Shown: positions 34,844 to 44,771, counted from the stretch's first letter. The stretch is 64,000 nucleotides of DNA from Devosia faecipullorum (GCF_015158295.1 NZ_JACDXV010000009.1:1-64000), one strand, 5' to 3'. Notes: generated by a model from the sequence alone, not told the origin. Numbers and translations: made by a program.

Positions 34844-35821
34844 CTACCAGCGAATGAGCGAGGCGCCCCAGGTGAAGCCGCCGCCCATGGCTTCGAGCAT
34901 GACCAGATCGCCGGGCTTGATCCGTCCGTCGGCCACGGCAACGCTAAGAGCCAGGGGAACGGACGCTGCGGAGGTATTGGCGTGCTGATCAACCGTGACG
35001 ATGACCTTTTCCGGCGGCAGGCCGAGCTTGGCCCCTGCCCCGTCAATGATGCGCCGGTTTGCCTGATGCGGCACGAACCAATCCAGATCATCGACGCCGT
35101 AGCCGGCCTGTTCGAGGCTTTGATAGACCACGTCGGTGATCTTGCCGACCGCGTGCCGGAACACTTCGGGGCCCTGCATATGCACATGGCCGGTGGTGCC
35201 GGTGGTCGACGGCCCACCATCCACATATAGCTTGTCCCAATGCCGGCCATCCGAGCGCAGCGCCGAGGACAGCACGCCCCGTTCGGCCTCGCCCTCGGCA
35301 AGATCGACGCGCTCCATGATCACCGCGCCGGCGCCATCGCCGAACAGCACGCAGGTGGTCCGATCGGTCCAGTCCAGTAGGCGCGAAAAGGTCTCGGCGC
35401 CGATTACCAGCACCCGCCGCGCCAGGCCGTTCTTGATATAGCTGTCAGCCGTGGTGACCGCATAGACGAAGCCGGAGCACACTGCCTGGATGTCAAAGGC
35501 GAAGCCGTGATGCATCCCCAGCTTCATCTGCACCAGAGTAGCGGCGGACGGAAAGGTATAGTCGGGGGTCGTGGTCGCAACGACGATGAGGTCGATGTCC
35601 TCGACGCTCATGCCAGCATTGTCGAGGGCAGATCGGGCGGCGGCAACGGCAAGGTCGGAGGTAAACTCGCCCTCGGCAGCGATGTGACGCTGCTTGATGC
35701 CGACGCGCTGCTGGATCCACTCGTCGGAGGTATCGACGGACTTGGCCAGCTCCTCGTTGGAGAGGATCTTAGCCGGCAGATAGCTGCCGACGCCACGAAT
35801 GACGGAACGGATTCTGGTCAC
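34844..35821 (-). CDS. fabH: Beta-ketoacyl-ACP synthase III FabH
   Basis: The 325-residue enzyme starts fatty acid synthesis by condensing acetyl-CoA with malonyl-ACP. The thiolase-fold catalytic triad is complete: C115 in [10 protein letters not shown], His in FVPHQANRR (near 251) and Asn in [10 protein letters not shown] (near 281). The C-terminal [16 protein letters not shown] is typical. It overlaps plsX by 4 bases. Confidence 0.96.
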   Translation of the reverse strand: MTRIRSVIRGVGSYLPAKILSNEELAKSVDTSDEWIQQRVGIKQRHIAAEGEFTSDLAVAAARSALDNAGMSVEDIDLIVVATTTPDYTFPSAATLVQMKLGMHHGFAFDIQAVCSGFVYAVTTADSYIKNGLARRVLVIGAETFSRLLDWTDRTTCVLFGDGAGAVIMERVDLAEGEAERGVLSSALRSDGRHWDKLYVDGGPSTTGTTGHVHMQGPEVFRHAVGKITDVVYQSLEQAGYGVDDLDWFVPHQANRRIIDGAGAKLGLPPEKVIVTVDQHANTSAASVPLALSVAVADGRIKPGDLVMLEAMGGGFTWGASLIRW

Positions 35822-36888
35822 GCCGAATTGGCCTCGGTCTCGGGCGGCAGATCGGCCGCCGCCTTGTGGATGGGGAAGCGTTGCATGCTGTCGCCGACCT
35901 TGTCGATCAACTTGCTGCGGGCCATTTCATAGGCAAGGCCCAGCGCACTTTTGTAGCCGATTTCGTCGGTGCCGCCATGAGATTTGATGACGATGCCATT
36001 AAGGCCCATGAACACGCCGCCATTGACGGTGCGCGGGTCCATCTTGCGCCGCAGCGCATTGAGCGCCGAGGTCGCGAACAGCGCGCCGATGCGGCTCATC
36101 AGATTGGCCTTGAGCGCACTGCGTAGATAGGAGCCGACCTGGCGGGCCGTGCCTTCGGCGGTCTTGAGCGCGATATTGCCTACAAAGCCCTCGGTCACCA
36201 CGACGTCCACCGTACCCTTGCCGATATCGTCGCCTTCGACGAAGCCGTGATAGGTGAAACCGGCGCCGCTAGCTTCGGTCAGGATTTTCCCGGCTTCCTT
36301 GATCGATTCGAGGCCCTTGACCTCTTCCGTGCCGACATTGAGCAGGCCGACGCTGGGCGTGTCGCTATCGAACAGGGCGCGGGCCAGCGCCGAACCGAGA
36401 ATGGCGTAATCGACCAATTGCCGGGCATCGGCGCCGATGGTTGCGCCCATGTCGAGCACGATGATGTCGCTGCGCAGAGTCGGCCAGATGGCGGCGATTC
36501 CGGGGCGTGAAATGCCCTGCATCGGCCGCAGGCAGAAGGTGGACATGGCCATGAGCGCGCCGGTATTGCCGCCCGAAATGGCAACATCGGCCTCTTTGTT
36601 CTTCACGGCCTCGATAGCCATCCACATGGAAGACGTATTCTTGCCCTTGCGCAGCGCCTGGCTCGGCTTCTCGTCCATGGCGATGACGACGTCGCAATGC
36701 CGAACCTCGGAAACCGGCTTCAGCGCGGGATATTCGTCCAGCAGCGGGGCGATCTGGTCCTTGATGCCGTGGAAGATGAAACGCGTATTCTTGCGCTCCT
36801 TGAGGGCCAGGTGGGCCCCGTGGATCACGGCGCGCGGGGCATTGTCGCCACCCATCGCATCCACGGAAATCGTAATAAAATCGCTCAT
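35818..36888 (-). CDS. plsX: Phosphate acyltransferase PlsX
   Basis: The 356-residue enzyme makes acyl-phosphate from acyl-ACP for phospholipid synthesis. It opens with [12 protein letters not shown] and contains [11 protein letters not shown] and NVGTEEVKG, all hallmarks of the family. It forms the conserved DUF177-plsX-fabH lipid cluster, though rpmF, often between DUF177 and plsX in other bacteria, is not here. Confidence 0.96.
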   Translation of the reverse strand: MSDFITISVDAMGGDNAPRAVIHGAHLALKERKNTRFIFHGIKDQIAPLLDEYPALKPVSEVRHCDVVIAMDEKPSQALRKGKNTSSMWMAIEAVKNKEADVAISGGNTGALMAMSTFCLRPMQGISRPGIAAIWPTLRSDIIVLDMGATIGADARQLVDYAILGSALARALFDSDTPSVGLLNVGTEEVKGLESIKEAGKILTEASGAGFTYHGFVEGDDIGKGTVDVVVTEGFVGNIALKTAEGTARQVGSYLRSALKANLMSRIGALFATSALNALRRKMDPRTVNGGVFMGLNGIVIKSHGGTDEIGYKSALGLAYEMARSKLIDKVGDSMQRFPIHKAAADLPPETEANSA

Positions 36889-36964
36889 TTCAGCCTGTTT
36901 CTAGGCCCGTCTGGGCAAGCACGGCAACATATAACATCAACGCCCCGGTGCAAGGCCCGCCACA

Positions 36965-37513
36965 TCAGTCCTTGTCGCCTTCGCCCTTGAGGGCGGCCAA
37001 CCCGGCAAAGGGACCGGATTCGGCCTGATCCGCACCCAGGCCGAGAGTTTCAAGCGACTCACCATCGCGTCGCGGATAGGGTGAAAGCGCCAGCGCGAGG
37101 GTTTCCAGCAGTAGGGGACTGAGGTCAACCTCGGGACCGTCGATATGATCCGGAAAATCGTCATCTTCAAGATCGATGAAGATTTCGGAGCCCGCCGTGG
37201 GCGCCTGATGCGTACGCGGAGCCGGCAGGAAAACCCGATCGATGTCCTCGGAAATCATTTCGGCGACCGGCTCGAAGCTGACGACGGAGGCCTGGGTGAC
37301 GGCGGCATCGAGATGGCCAAGGGCCCTGAGACCACCGCGCAGGGGGGTGATCGTCAGATGGGCCGAAAACCGCTCGACCGAGAGAATATTCATGGCCTGT
37401 GCAATCTGGGCACGAACCGTCTCGTCCGCTTCGACTGCGAGCGAGCGGCCGCCGGCGGGCAGCCTGTCGATGCGCACAATGGCATCGAAGATCGGGACGT
37501 CGGCGCGGCTCAC
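36965..37513 (-). CDS. YceD/DUF177 family protein
   Basis: The 182-residue acidic protein matches DUF177: the central VERFSAHLTITPLRGG and the conserved DVFLPAP-like and DLEDDDFPDHIDGPEVDLSPLLLETLAL region (about residues 108-140). The family is usually encoded next to rpmF/plsX and is linked in other bacteria to 23S rRNA or lipid-related processes. It overlaps the CBP3-like gene by 4 bases. Confidence 0.88.
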   Translation of the reverse strand: MSRADVPIFDAIVRIDRLPAGGRSLAVEADETVRAQIAQAMNILSVERFSAHLTITPLRGGLRALGHLDAAVTQASVVSFEPVAEMISEDIDRVFLPAPRTHQAPTAGSEIFIDLEDDDFPDHIDGPEVDLSPLLLETLALALSPYPRRDGESLETLGLGADQAESGPFAGLAALKGEGDKD

Positions 37514-38037
37514 GCGGCGGCCTCGAAGCGCAGGTCGCCGCCAATGATGGATTGCGCCGGCTGAGTTGCGAGAGCAGCATCGCGCTCCATGACATAGGCC
37601 ACAAGCGCCCGAACCTGGGGGCTGTCCTGGCCGTCAAAAATATTGCGGGAAATCACCGCGGCCAGCGCTTCGGCATCGTTGCGATCCAAAGCTTCATTGA
37701 GCGCGGCGAGCAGGCCGAAGAAGATATTGCCCATCTTCTGAATTTTCTTGGGCACACCGAGATCCCCCGCCCCCATTTCGCGCAGCGAACGGTCCATGTC
37801 CTTGAAGAACAGATCGAACACCGCCTGGCTGAAGGCCTTGATCTGCTTGGGCTCATCGCGTAGACGCCGGAACAGCAGCGCCATGTGCAGGCTGATCATG
37901 TCGAAACGACCGGTCACCGTATCGGGCACACCCCAATCGGCATAGAAAAACGGCTGCCGGGATTGCGCCACAATGGAATTATAGACGGCATAGACCGGCT
38001 CAGTGGCAGTGTTCTTACGAAACAAAGACAGGATCAT
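37510..38037 (-). CDS. Ubiquinol-cytochrome c chaperone (CBP3) family protein
   Basis: The 175-residue protein from MILSLFRKNTATEP resembles the CBP3/UQCC1 family, which in mitochondria helps cytochrome b assembly. The core (about 30-120) has YADWGVPDTVTGRFDMISLHM and FFKDMDRSLREMGAGDLGVPK. Reading further upstream gives no similarity, so the ATG at 38037 is chosen. It is divergent from bamE. Confidence 0.88.
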   Translation of the reverse strand: MILSLFRKNTATEPVYAVYNSIVAQSRQPFFYADWGVPDTVTGRFDMISLHMALLFRRLRDEPKQIKAFSQAVFDLFFKDMDRSLREMGAGDLGVPKKIQKMGNIFFGLLAALNEALDRNDAEALAAVISRNIFDGQDSPQVRALVAYVMERDAALATQPAQSIIGGDLRFEAAA

Positions 38038-38201
38038 GGGATTGCACTCAGCGTCGGTATCGGTAAAACACGGTCGGAACTGGCCGGCTTTTCGATGCCA
38101 GCTTGCCAGACCGCTCAGTTGACCGCTACACATTCCGTCGGCAAGGGGCACGCGCCTTGTTGTCACGCCTATAGTCGAGAGCCATCGGGAAAGTCAAATT
38201 C

Positions 38202-38639
38202 ATGACCCTGCGTCTTGCCAAAGCCTCCGTCGCCGCTGCTGTCCTTGCGGTCGCGCTCGCCGGCTGCACCAGCAGCACGTCGCTCGTTTCCAAGCGCACT
38301 CAGGGATATGAAATTCCAGATGCGGCCTTGCAGCAGATCCGTCCCGGCCAGAGCCAGCAATTGGTGCAGGTCGTGCTCGGCTCGCCGCAATCGACCAATA
38401 CATTCGGCGACCAGACCGCCTGGTATTATGTCGAAACGCAGGTGAACCAGACAGCGTTCGGCATGAACATGATCCAGAAGCGCACGGTCCTGGCGGTCTA
38501 TTTCGACCGCAACAAGAAGGTTACCGAACGTGCCGTCTATTCGCTTGAAGATGGCCGCGCCGTCAATGTCGAGACGCGCCGCACCCCATCTTTCGGTCAG
38601 GACAAGACCTTCATCGAATCGATCCTCGAATCGTTCTGA
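38202..38639 (+). CDS. bamE: Outer membrane assembly lipoprotein BamE (SmpA/OmlA)
   Basis: The 145-residue protein has a lipoprotein signal ending in the lipobox LAGC (Cys at about 22) and a SmpA/OmlA domain (about 35-110: YEIPDAALQQIRPGQSQQLV, LGSPQSTNTFGDQTAWYYVE). BamE supports the BAM complex that inserts outer-membrane proteins. The extension after residue 115 is polar. A terminator hairpin follows. Confidence 0.92.
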   Translation: MTLRLAKASVAAAVLAVALAGCTSSTSLVSKRTQGYEIPDAALQQIRPGQSQQLVQVVLGSPQSTNTFGDQTAWYYVETQVNQTAFGMNMIQKRTVLAVYFDRNKKVTERAVYSLEDGRAVNVETRRTPSFGQDKTFIESILESF

Positions 38640-38661
38640 TCGTTCCCGTCGCGGAAATTCA

Positions 38662-38688
38662 AAAGCCCCGGTCATCGACCGGGGCTTT
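38662..38688. terminator. Bidirectional terminator between bamE and nusB
   Basis: AAAGCCCCGGTC (38662-38673) pairs perfectly with GACCGGGGCTTT (38677-38688) around a 3-base loop, in the gap between the two convergent genes. Confidence 0.88.
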
Positions 38689-38694
38689 GTTCAT

Positions 38695-39180
38695 TCAGGC
38701 CAGATCGGAGCCTGCTGTTCGGGCGATGGCGTCCAGCGCCGCATTGACGAGACCGGAGGCGTCGTCCTCATAAAAGGCGCGAGCGACATCGACATATTCG
38801 GTGATGACGACCTTGGCGGGAATATCCCGGCGCCGGAGCAATTCGAAGGCTGCGGCGCGCAATATGGCGCGAAGCGTGGCATCGACCCGTTCGATCGGCC
38901 AGCCTTCCGAAAGCGCCTTGTCCACCGAGGGGTCGATCTCAAGCTGATGCTTGGCGACGCCGCTGACGATCTGGCGAAAGAAATCTGCATCGGCGGGCAG
39001 ATATTGCTCGCCTTCTATTTCCCTTCCGAGATGAAAGGCACCGAACTGGGCCAACGTGTCTTCGAGCGAAGCGCGTCCAACATCCATCTGGTAAAGCGCC
39101 TGCACGGCAGCAAGACGGGCAGCGCCGCGCTGATTGGCGGCGCGGGGGCTGGCATTATCGCGTTTGGGATGGTCAGTCAT
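38695..39180 (-). CDS. nusB: Transcription antitermination factor NusB
   Basis: The 161-residue all-helical protein binds boxA RNA with S10 in rRNA antitermination. It shows RGAARLAAVQALYQMDVG near the N-terminus and the C-terminal VVITEYVDVARAFYEDDASGLVNAALD (in part). It overlaps ribH by 8 bases, a linkage found in many bacteria. Confidence 0.95.
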   Translation of the reverse strand: MTDHPKRDNASPRAANQRGAARLAAVQALYQMDVGRASLEDTLAQFGAFHLGREIEGEQYLPADADFFRQIVSGVAKHQLEIDPSVDKALSEGWPIERVDATLRAILRAAAFELLRRRDIPAKVVITEYVDVARAFYEDDASGLVNAALDAIARTAGSDLA

Positions 39181-39646
39181 TCAGCTTCGCTTTTATGCCG
39201 GAAAGGGCGAGCGCCGCGCGAGCCGCGTCCCCTCCCCGGTCCTGATCTTTTACTAGGGCTCGAATCCAAGCCTGCGCTTCGGTATCTACCGTCAGAACGC
39301 CGATGCCAAGGGGCAGAGCATCCACGACGGCCAGTTCAGCCAGCGCACGGATGCTTTCGTTGGCCACCGCCGTATAGTGGTTGGTCTGGCCACGGATGAC
39401 GCAGCCCAGCGCCACATAGCCGTCAAAGCGGCCGGTTTCAATGGCCATGGCGAGCACCACTGGTACTTCCATGGCGCTTGGTACGGCGATGACCTCATGG
39501 CTCGCCCCGGCCATTTCGAGCGCGGCAATGGCGCCGCGCTTCATTTCATCGGCGATGTCGGGATAGGCCCGGCCCTCGATGATGAGAAAATGCTGGCCCC
39601 TGCCCGCGCCCTCGGGCACCTCGAAGCGCACACCGTAGGAGTCCAT
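39173..39646 (-). CDS. ribH: 6,7-dimethyl-8-ribityllumazine synthase RibH
   Basis: The 157-residue enzyme makes the riboflavin precursor lumazine. It contains PSAMEVPVVLAMA, GCVIRGQTNHYTAVANES (substrate and phosphate binding) and PLGIGVLTVDTEAQA. The start MDSYGVRFEV has GGGAG 7 bases upstream. Unusually, ribD and ribE, which often lie between nrdR and ribH in related genomes, are absent; only about 115 bases separate nrdR and ribH here. Confidence 0.94.
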   Translation of the reverse strand: MDSYGVRFEVPEGAGRGQHFLIIEGRAYPDIADEMKRGAIAALEMAGASHEVIAVPSAMEVPVVLAMAIETGRFDGYVALGCVIRGQTNHYTAVANESIRALAELAVVDALPLGIGVLTVDTEAQAWIRALVKDQDRGGDAARAALALSGIKAKLND

Positions 39647-39761
39647 GGTCAATCTCCCTCGACCGCAACACTCGGCGTCATGATAGCGCAAGATTGCGTC
39701 GTCCGGCAGAGGCGCATTGTACTGCGATGAACGAATGCTTCCCGCCCGGCGCCGAGAAGCG

Positions 39762-40241
39762 TCAATCGTCTTCGCCCGCCAAATCCCGCTTGTCCTGCGC
39801 CAATTCGGTGAGGAAGGAGCGGAAATCGTCGGCCGCCGAGAAATTCTTGTAGACGCTGGCAAAGCGGACAAAGGCGACGTCATCGAGCCCCTTGAGCCCT
39901 TCCATGACATATTCGCCGATCTGGTCGGAGGTGATTTCCACATCGCCCAGGCTTTCAAGCTGCCTGACAATGCCCGAAATCATGCGCTCGACGCGCTCTG
40001 GATCAACGGAGCGCTTGCGCAGGGCGGTATTGACCGAACGCGCCAGCTTTTCCCGGTCGAACGGCACCTTGCGTCCGGTCTTCTTGACCACGGTCAGGTC
40101 GCGCAACTGAACGCGCTCGAAGGTGGTGAAGCGGCCGCCGCAGGCATTGCATACGCGGCGGCGGCGGATAGCGCCCGAATCTTCGGTCGGGCGGCTATCC
40201 TTCACCTGGGTATCGTCATTGCCACAATAAGGGCAGCGCAT
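39762..40241 (-). CDS. nrdR: Transcriptional repressor NrdR
   Basis: The 159-residue protein controls ribonucleotide reductase genes. It has the zinc ribbon [13 protein letters not shown]...RRRVCNACG (four Cys) and an ATP-cone domain (about residues 48-138). It lies 20 bases after glyA on the same strand, as in many alphaproteobacteria. Confidence 0.96.
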   Translation of the reverse strand: MRCPYCGNDDTQVKDSRPTEDSGAIRRRRVCNACGGRFTTFERVQLRDLTVVKKTGRKVPFDREKLARSVNTALRKRSVDPERVERMISGIVRQLESLGDVEITSDQIGEYVMEGLKGLDDVAFVRFASVYKNFSAADDFRSFLTELAQDKRDLAGEDD

Positions 40242-40261
40242 AATGACCCTTTACCTTCCCG

Positions 40262-41557
40262 TCAGCCGTAAATGGGGAAGCGCGCCGTCAGCGCCTTCAC
40301 CTTTTCGCGTACATCGGTCTCGACGGCGGCGTTATTGTCGTCGCCGTTGATCTTGAGTCCATCGAGCACCTCGATGATGAGTTCGCCCACTTCACGGAAT
40401 TCAGCCTCGCCGAAACCGCGGGTCGTGCCCGCCGGGGTGCCGAGACGGATGCCAGAAGTGATGGCGGGCTTTTCGGGGTCGAACGGCACGGCATTCTTGT
40501 TGCAGGTGATGAAGGCACGACCGAGAGCGGCCTCGGTGGCCTTGCCGGTAAGCCCCTTGGGCCGCAGGTCGACCAGCATCAGATGGTTGTCGGTACCGCC
40601 CGACACGATGTCCACTCCGCCCTTGACCAGGGTTTCGGCCAGCACCTGTGCGTTGGTCACGACCTGCTTGGCATAGGCCTTGAACTCGGGCGTCAGCGCT
40701 TCCTTGAACGCGACCGCCTTGGCGGCGATGACATGCATGAGCGGGCCGCCCTGAATGCCGGGGAAGATCGCCGAATTGATCTTCTTGGCGATGTCCTCGT
40801 CATTGGTGAGGATGAGACCGCCGCGAGGTCCGCGCAATGTCTTGTGGGTGGTGGTGGTCGCCACATGGGCGTGGGGGAACGGGTTGGGATAGACACCGCC
40901 CGCCACAAGACCGGCAACGTGCGCCATGTCCACGAACAGGATGGCCCCGACTTCATCGGCGATGGCGCGGAATTCGGCCCAGTCCATGACGCGCGAATAG
41001 GCCGAGAAGCCAGCGACGATCATCTTGGGCTGGTGTTCGCGGGCCAATTGGCGGACCTGATCCATGTCCACACGACCGTCCTGCTGGCGCAGGCCGTACT
41101 GGATGGCGTTGAACCACTTGCCGGACTGGTTCGGCTTGGCGCCGTGGGTCAGGTGGCCGCCGGCATCGAGCGACATGCCCAGGATCGTGTCACCGGGCTT
41201 GATCAGCGCCTGATAGACGCCCTGATTGGCCTGCGAGCCGGAATTGGGCTGCACATTGGCGAAGGCTGCGCCGAACAGCTGCTTGGCGCGCTCGATGGCG
41301 AGGCTTTCGGCAACATCCACATATTCGCAACCGCCATAATAGCGCTTGCCCGGATAGCCTTCGGCATATTTGTTGGTCAGCACAGAGCCCTGCGCTTCCA
41401 GCACAGCCTGGGAAACGATGTTTTCCGAGGCGATCAGTTCGATTTCCTGCTGCTGGCGCTGCAATTCCTTGCCGATCGCGGCGGCCAGTTCGGAATCGGT
41501 CTGGGCGACCGAATTGGAGAAGAAGTTCGGGAAAAGCGAGGACGACTGCGTGCTCAT
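40262..41557 (-). CDS. glyA: Serine hydroxymethyltransferase GlyA
   Basis: The 431-residue PLP enzyme interconverts serine and glycine with tetrahydrofolate. It has the PLP lysine in [24 protein letters not shown] and [15 protein letters not shown]. The start [10 protein letters not shown] is chosen; an ATG six codons upstream is possible. It heads the glyA-nrdR-ribH-nusB group. Confidence 0.97.
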   Translation of the reverse strand: MSTQSSSLFPNFFSNSVAQTDSELAAAIGKELQRQQQEIELIASENIVSQAVLEAQGSVLTNKYAEGYPGKRYYGGCEYVDVAESLAIERAKQLFGAAFANVQPNSGSQANQGVYQALIKPGDTILGMSLDAGGHLTHGAKPNQSGKWFNAIQYGLRQQDGRVDMDQVRQLAREHQPKMIVAGFSAYSRVMDWAEFRAIADEVGAILFVDMAHVAGLVAGGVYPNPFPHAHVATTTTHKTLRGPRGGLILTNDEDIAKKINSAIFPGIQGGPLMHVIAAKAVAFKEALTPEFKAYAKQVVTNAQVLAETLVKGGVDIVSGGTDNHLMLVDLRPKGLTGKATEAALGRAFITCNKNAVPFDPEKPAITSGIRLGTPAGTTRGFGEAEFREVGELIIEVLDGLKINGDDNNAAVETDVREKVKALTARFPIYG

Positions 41558-41937
41558 GAGAAAAAAACCTCGCAAGAGACGAAACGGATGATCGTGAAGG
41601 CGCTCTTATCACGGCACAAAGCGCGATTCCAAGGGCGGACGATGTGCGATGGTGTCATGGGGCTCCCCTTGTTGACGATTGGGTGCCCAGGCGAGCGGCT
41701 CTCTTATGGTTCGCGTTCCCCGATGGTTCCCCATCTTTCTCGCCAGTCGCGCGAACGGGCCATTTATGGCGCAGAACAAAGCCAATGTGAAGTGGCGCCG
41801 GCGGCAATCCGCCTCCCCCCGATCAGAAAATTCTCTCGAATATCTTTAACGCCCATTCACCAGTAAAACGAACGCTTAGTAGATAAATTTTACTTACAAC
41901 ATCCCCAGGAACACAAAAGAATTCCACAGAGGGCGAC
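41558..41937. promoter_or_regulatory. Divergent intergenic region, glyA / BA14K gene
   Basis: No gene is seen in these 380 bases. The right third is AT-rich and includes an inverted repeat, AGTAAAA (41862-41868) with TTTTACT (41888-41894), about 45 bases before the BA14K start. The divergent promoters must lie here. A small structured RNA cannot be excluded. Confidence 0.4.
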
Positions 41938-42381
41938 ATGAAATCTTCTATTTCGAAAATTGCGGCTGTTGCGATGACTGGTCTGTTGACGCTGACCAGT
42001 TTCACCCCGGTCCAGGCGCAGGACAATCAGCTCAGCTTTAGTCAGCGCAAGCAGGTTGTGCAGAGCTATTGTGCCTCCAATCCGCAGGACTGGAACTGCA
42101 ATGGCTACTGGTTCTGGGGCGACCGGGAATATGACGCGTATTATTACCGCAACCGCTCCAGTCTGGAGCCGCTCGTTGCCGGCATTCTCGGCCTGGCCAT
42201 CGGCGCGATCATTGCCGGTGCTATCGCCAACGGCAACAAGAACTCACCCAGTGTAGCCCCCGCTCCGGCGCGCCTTGACCGCGGTCACGTGGCCCGATGC
42301 TATGCGCGCTACAAGTCCTACGACGAGCGCACCGACACATTCCTGGGCTATGACGGCTACCGTCACGCCTGCAACCTTTAG
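41938..42381 (+). CDS. BA14K family protein
   Basis: The 147-residue secreted or membrane-bound protein has a signal peptide (about 1-28, cut after VQAQ), a polar Cys-containing segment (SYCASNPQDWNC), a glycine-rich hydrophobic segment (about 78-99) and a C-terminal BA14K-like domain (about 118-147, with HVARCYARYKSYDERTDTFL and YDGYRHAC). The family was described as an immunoreactive lectin-like protein in Brucella. Function here is unknown. Confidence 0.87.
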   Translation: MKSSISKIAAVAMTGLLTLTSFTPVQAQDNQLSFSQRKQVVQSYCASNPQDWNCNGYWFWGDREYDAYYYRNRSSLEPLVAGILGLAIGAIIAGAIANGNKNSPSVAPAPARLDRGHVARCYARYKSYDERTDTFLGYDGYRHACNL

Positions 42382-42485
42382 TCTAGAGCATCGGGCCGAA
42401 AAGTGAACTTGCGGTTTTCAGATAACCCGATGCGCGGACACAAGGATTAGAGCTGCGTTTCGCGTTCGATAGAATGCATTCCGCT

Positions 42486-42698
42486 CTAAGCGTATTTTCC
42501 ACGAGGCTGGGGCGGCGGCGATTGCTCGCTGCCCAGCTTTCTTTGCAGCTTGGCCAGGGCAAGGCGCTGCATGTCATTGCGGGACGCATTGAGCGGCGTG
42601 ATGACCACCACCTCGACGCCGCTTGCCTCATCGATGGCGGCAACCCGCATCTGCTGGCCGATCTGGACGAATTCGAACAGAACTGCGCCGTTGCTCAT
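42486..42698 (-). CDS. Small conserved protein, DUF6898-like
   Basis: The 70-residue protein starts at MSNGAVLFEFVQIG with AAGGGAGGCC upstream. It has a beta-rich N-terminal half (VRVAAIDEASGVEVVVITPL) and a basic helical C-terminal part (QRLALAKLQRKLG). Short proteins of this shape are common in Hyphomicrobiales and I take it to be of the DUF6898 type, without certainty. It lies 56 bases after the L,D-transpeptidase gene on the same strand. Confidence 0.65.
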   Translation of the reverse strand: MSNGAVLFEFVQIGQQMRVAAIDEASGVEVVVITPLNASRNDMQRLALAKLQRKLGSEQSPPPQPRGKYA

Positions 42699-42754
42699 GA
42701 GGCCTCCCTTATCGCAAGGATAGTGGATTGTCGGTCGCGAGTGCAACCCAGCGC

Positions 42755-44008
42755 CTAGCCTTCGAACGTGATCTTGCCCTGCTCGTCGAAATCGTAAACG
42801 TCGTCGCGGAAACTGACCGTGCCCTGTTTGTTGGCCCAGGCGGTAATATAGGTCGTGTGGATCGGCACCTGCCCCTTGACGCTGACGTCGAGGCGCTCGA
42901 GCGAGGAAAAGGTCTGATCGACACGGCCACGATCCCAATCGCCGTTGTCGCGCAAGAGCCAGGTGACAAGCTCGTTGACGCCTTCGACGCGCACGCAACC
43001 CGACGAATGGAAGCGGGCATTTTCGCCGAACAATGCCTTGGACGGCGTATCGTGCAGATAGACGTCGTGCTTGTTGTAGAAATTGATCTTGCAATGGCCC
43101 ATCGAATTTTCGGCGCCCGGCTCCTGCCGATACATGTAATTCACCTGGGAATCAGTGATATTGGCCCAGTCGATGGTCGCAGGGCTGATCGTATTGCCGC
43201 TGCCGTCATAGATGAAGATATTCTGCTCGGCGAGATAGTTCGGGTTTTCGAGCATGTATTTGGTCAGGTCGCGCCGCACCAGCGACTTGGGGACATGCCA
43301 ATAGGGATTGAAATTGATCTGGTGAATCTTGCTGGCCAGGATCGGCGTCGCGCGATCCGCGCGGCCGACGACGGCGGTATGGCGCTGCTCCACCATGGAG
43401 CCGCCGACGGCCTCAATGGTCGCGGCGGGAATATTGACCACGACGTAACGTTCGGTCAGCTGCGGCGCCATCTGCTGGACGCGGGTATAGTTGAGATAGA
43501 GCTGTTGCAGGCGGGTGGCGGCCGGCACATTCAGCGCATACCAGGTCGCCTCGTCGATCCAGCCATTGACCACCAGGCCATGACGCGCCTGGAAAGCTCG
43601 CACGGCCCGATCGGTATCGGCGTCGAACATGTCATTGGCGAATTCCACCAACGGCATGTCGCCGGAAGAAATCAGGCGGCGCTTGAGCTGGACCACGGCG
43701 GGGTCGGACTTGCCAAGATTGAGCTTGAAGGCGCGCTGGGGCACCTCCTCCCAACCGCCGGCGGCCACGAAGGGCTCATATTGCGAGATGGCAAGCTGGA
43801 GATTGTAGAGCGTATCGTAGGAAAGGATCGGCTCATTGGTGGCGATCAGCGCGGCGGCGGCGGCGGTGTTGCCGGTGGGATCGGCGCTACGCAGCACCGA
43901 ATTGCGCGAGAACATGTCGGTCAGCGATTCCTGCCCCAGAACCGGGAAGGCTACGGAAGCGCCAAAAGCTGTCATGGAGCCAAGGAAAGTACGTCTGTTC
44001 AGCCGCAT
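42755..44008 (-). CDS. ldtP: L,D-transpeptidase with peptidoglycan-binding domain (LdtP-like)
   Basis: The 417-residue exported protein crosslinks peptidoglycan or attaches proteins to it. A Tat-like signal (RRTFLGS) is followed by a PG-binding domain (about 105-165; FDADTDRAVRAFQARHGLVVNG) and a YkuD catalytic domain (about 185-370) with the active site motif HSSGCVRV (Cys near 338) and the preceding HDTPSKALFG. The ldtR regulator gene lies 253 bases upstream on the same strand, the relationship known from Liberibacter. Confidence 0.92.
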   Translation of the reverse strand: MRLNRRTFLGSMTAFGASVAFPVLGQESLTDMFSRNSVLRSADPTGNTAAAAALIATNEPILSYDTLYNLQLAISQYEPFVAAGGWEEVPQRAFKLNLGKSDPAVVQLKRRLISSGDMPLVEFANDMFDADTDRAVRAFQARHGLVVNGWIDEATWYALNVPAATRLQQLYLNYTRVQQMAPQLTERYVVVNIPAATIEAVGGSMVEQRHTAVVGRADRATPILASKIHQINFNPYWHVPKSLVRRDLTKYMLENPNYLAEQNIFIYDGSGNTISPATIDWANITDSQVNYMYRQEPGAENSMGHCKINFYNKHDVYLHDTPSKALFGENARFHSSGCVRVEGVNELVTWLLRDNGDWDRGRVDQTFSSLERLDVSVKGQVPIHTTYITAWANKQGTVSFRDDVYDFDEQGKITFEG

Positions 44009-44261
44009 TCAGCCACCCAAAAGACCAAAAGCCAATATCGTCGGCGATTAGCACCGCCGGCACGCGCTCACAATCACGGTCAACGCCTTGTGAAGCGCCC
44101 GATTCTACCATTTGCCAGCAAATGGTTTCCAAGCACGTAATGGGGCTGACGGCAATTTGCGGCACAAATAAGAAACGCCGGCCCAAGGGCCGGCGCTTGT
44201 CAGCAATTGTGGCATGGAGGCAACACGCCACCACTTGCGGAATTTTCGTCCGGCAGGCCGG
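44009..44261. promoter_or_regulatory. ldtP promoter region with the ldtR terminator
   Basis: The 253-base gap holds the terminator at 44176-44195 and, closer to ldtP, AT-rich sequence that should contain its promoter and LdtR site. GCTTTTGGTCTTTTGGG-type runs (44018-44035) are present, but I cannot define the operator. Confidence 0.4.
44176..44195 (-). terminator. Intrinsic terminator of ldtR
   Basis: CGCCGGCCC (44176-44184) pairs perfectly with GGGCCGGCG (44187-44195). On the minus strand it is followed by TTTCTTATTT, so it ends ldtR transcription. Confidence 0.8.
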
Positions 44262-44771
44262 TCAGAGCTTGTAGAGGATCTGATCGACCCAGAAGCGTTC
44301 AAGGCGCGCGAGAGCCTTGTTCAGCCCGTCGAATTCCTCGTCTCCCAGCCCGCCGACCTTGTCGATGGATTTGAGGTGGCGATCATAGAGTTCGTCGATC
44401 ACCTCCGCCACTTCCTCGCCCTTGGGCGTCAGGCGAATGCGAACCGAGCGGCGGTCGGTGCGCGAGCGCTCCTGGAAGATGTAGCCGGTCTCGACCAGTT
44501 TTTTGAGATTGTAGGAGACGTTGGACCCGAGATAATAGCCGCGCGAACGCAGTTCCCCGGCGGTCAGCTCGGCATCGCCGATATTGAACATCAGCAAGGC
44601 CTGCACGGGATTGATGTCATCCCAGCCCATGCGGTCGAACTCGTCCTTGACCAGATCGAGCAGGCGGCGATGCAGGCGTTCCACGCGGGAAACGGCTTCG
44701 AGATAGAGTGGCTTGAGGCTTTCGCCCCTTTCCGGGTTCAGCGCCTCGGCCGCGTTCGATTTCATTGCCAT
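44262..44771 (-). CDS. ldtR: MarR family regulator LdtR
   Basis: The 169-residue winged-helix protein shows the MarR core (about 35-135) with the recognition helix region SNVSYNLKKLVETGYI and wing RSRTDRRSVRIRLT. Its linkage to an L,D-transpeptidase gene matches the LdtR regulators of Hyphomicrobiales, which activate cell-wall transpeptidase genes under osmotic stress. It may start at either Met1 or Met3. Confidence 0.85.
   Translation of the reverse strand: MAMKSNAAEALNPERGESLKPLYLEAVSRVERLHRRLLDLVKDEFDRMGWDDINPVQALLMFNIGDAELTAGELRSRGYYLGSNVSYNLKKLVETGYIFQERSRTDRRSVRIRLTPKGEEVAEVIDELYDRHLKSIDKVGGLGDEEFDGLNKALARLERFWVDQILYKL

Noticed and set aside
42486..43094. 202-residue minus-strand frame overlapping the L,D-transpeptidase
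   Set aside because: Only its last 70 codons (from 42698) are outside the transpeptidase gene and have their own RBS; the rest is a shadow frame of the catalytic domain.
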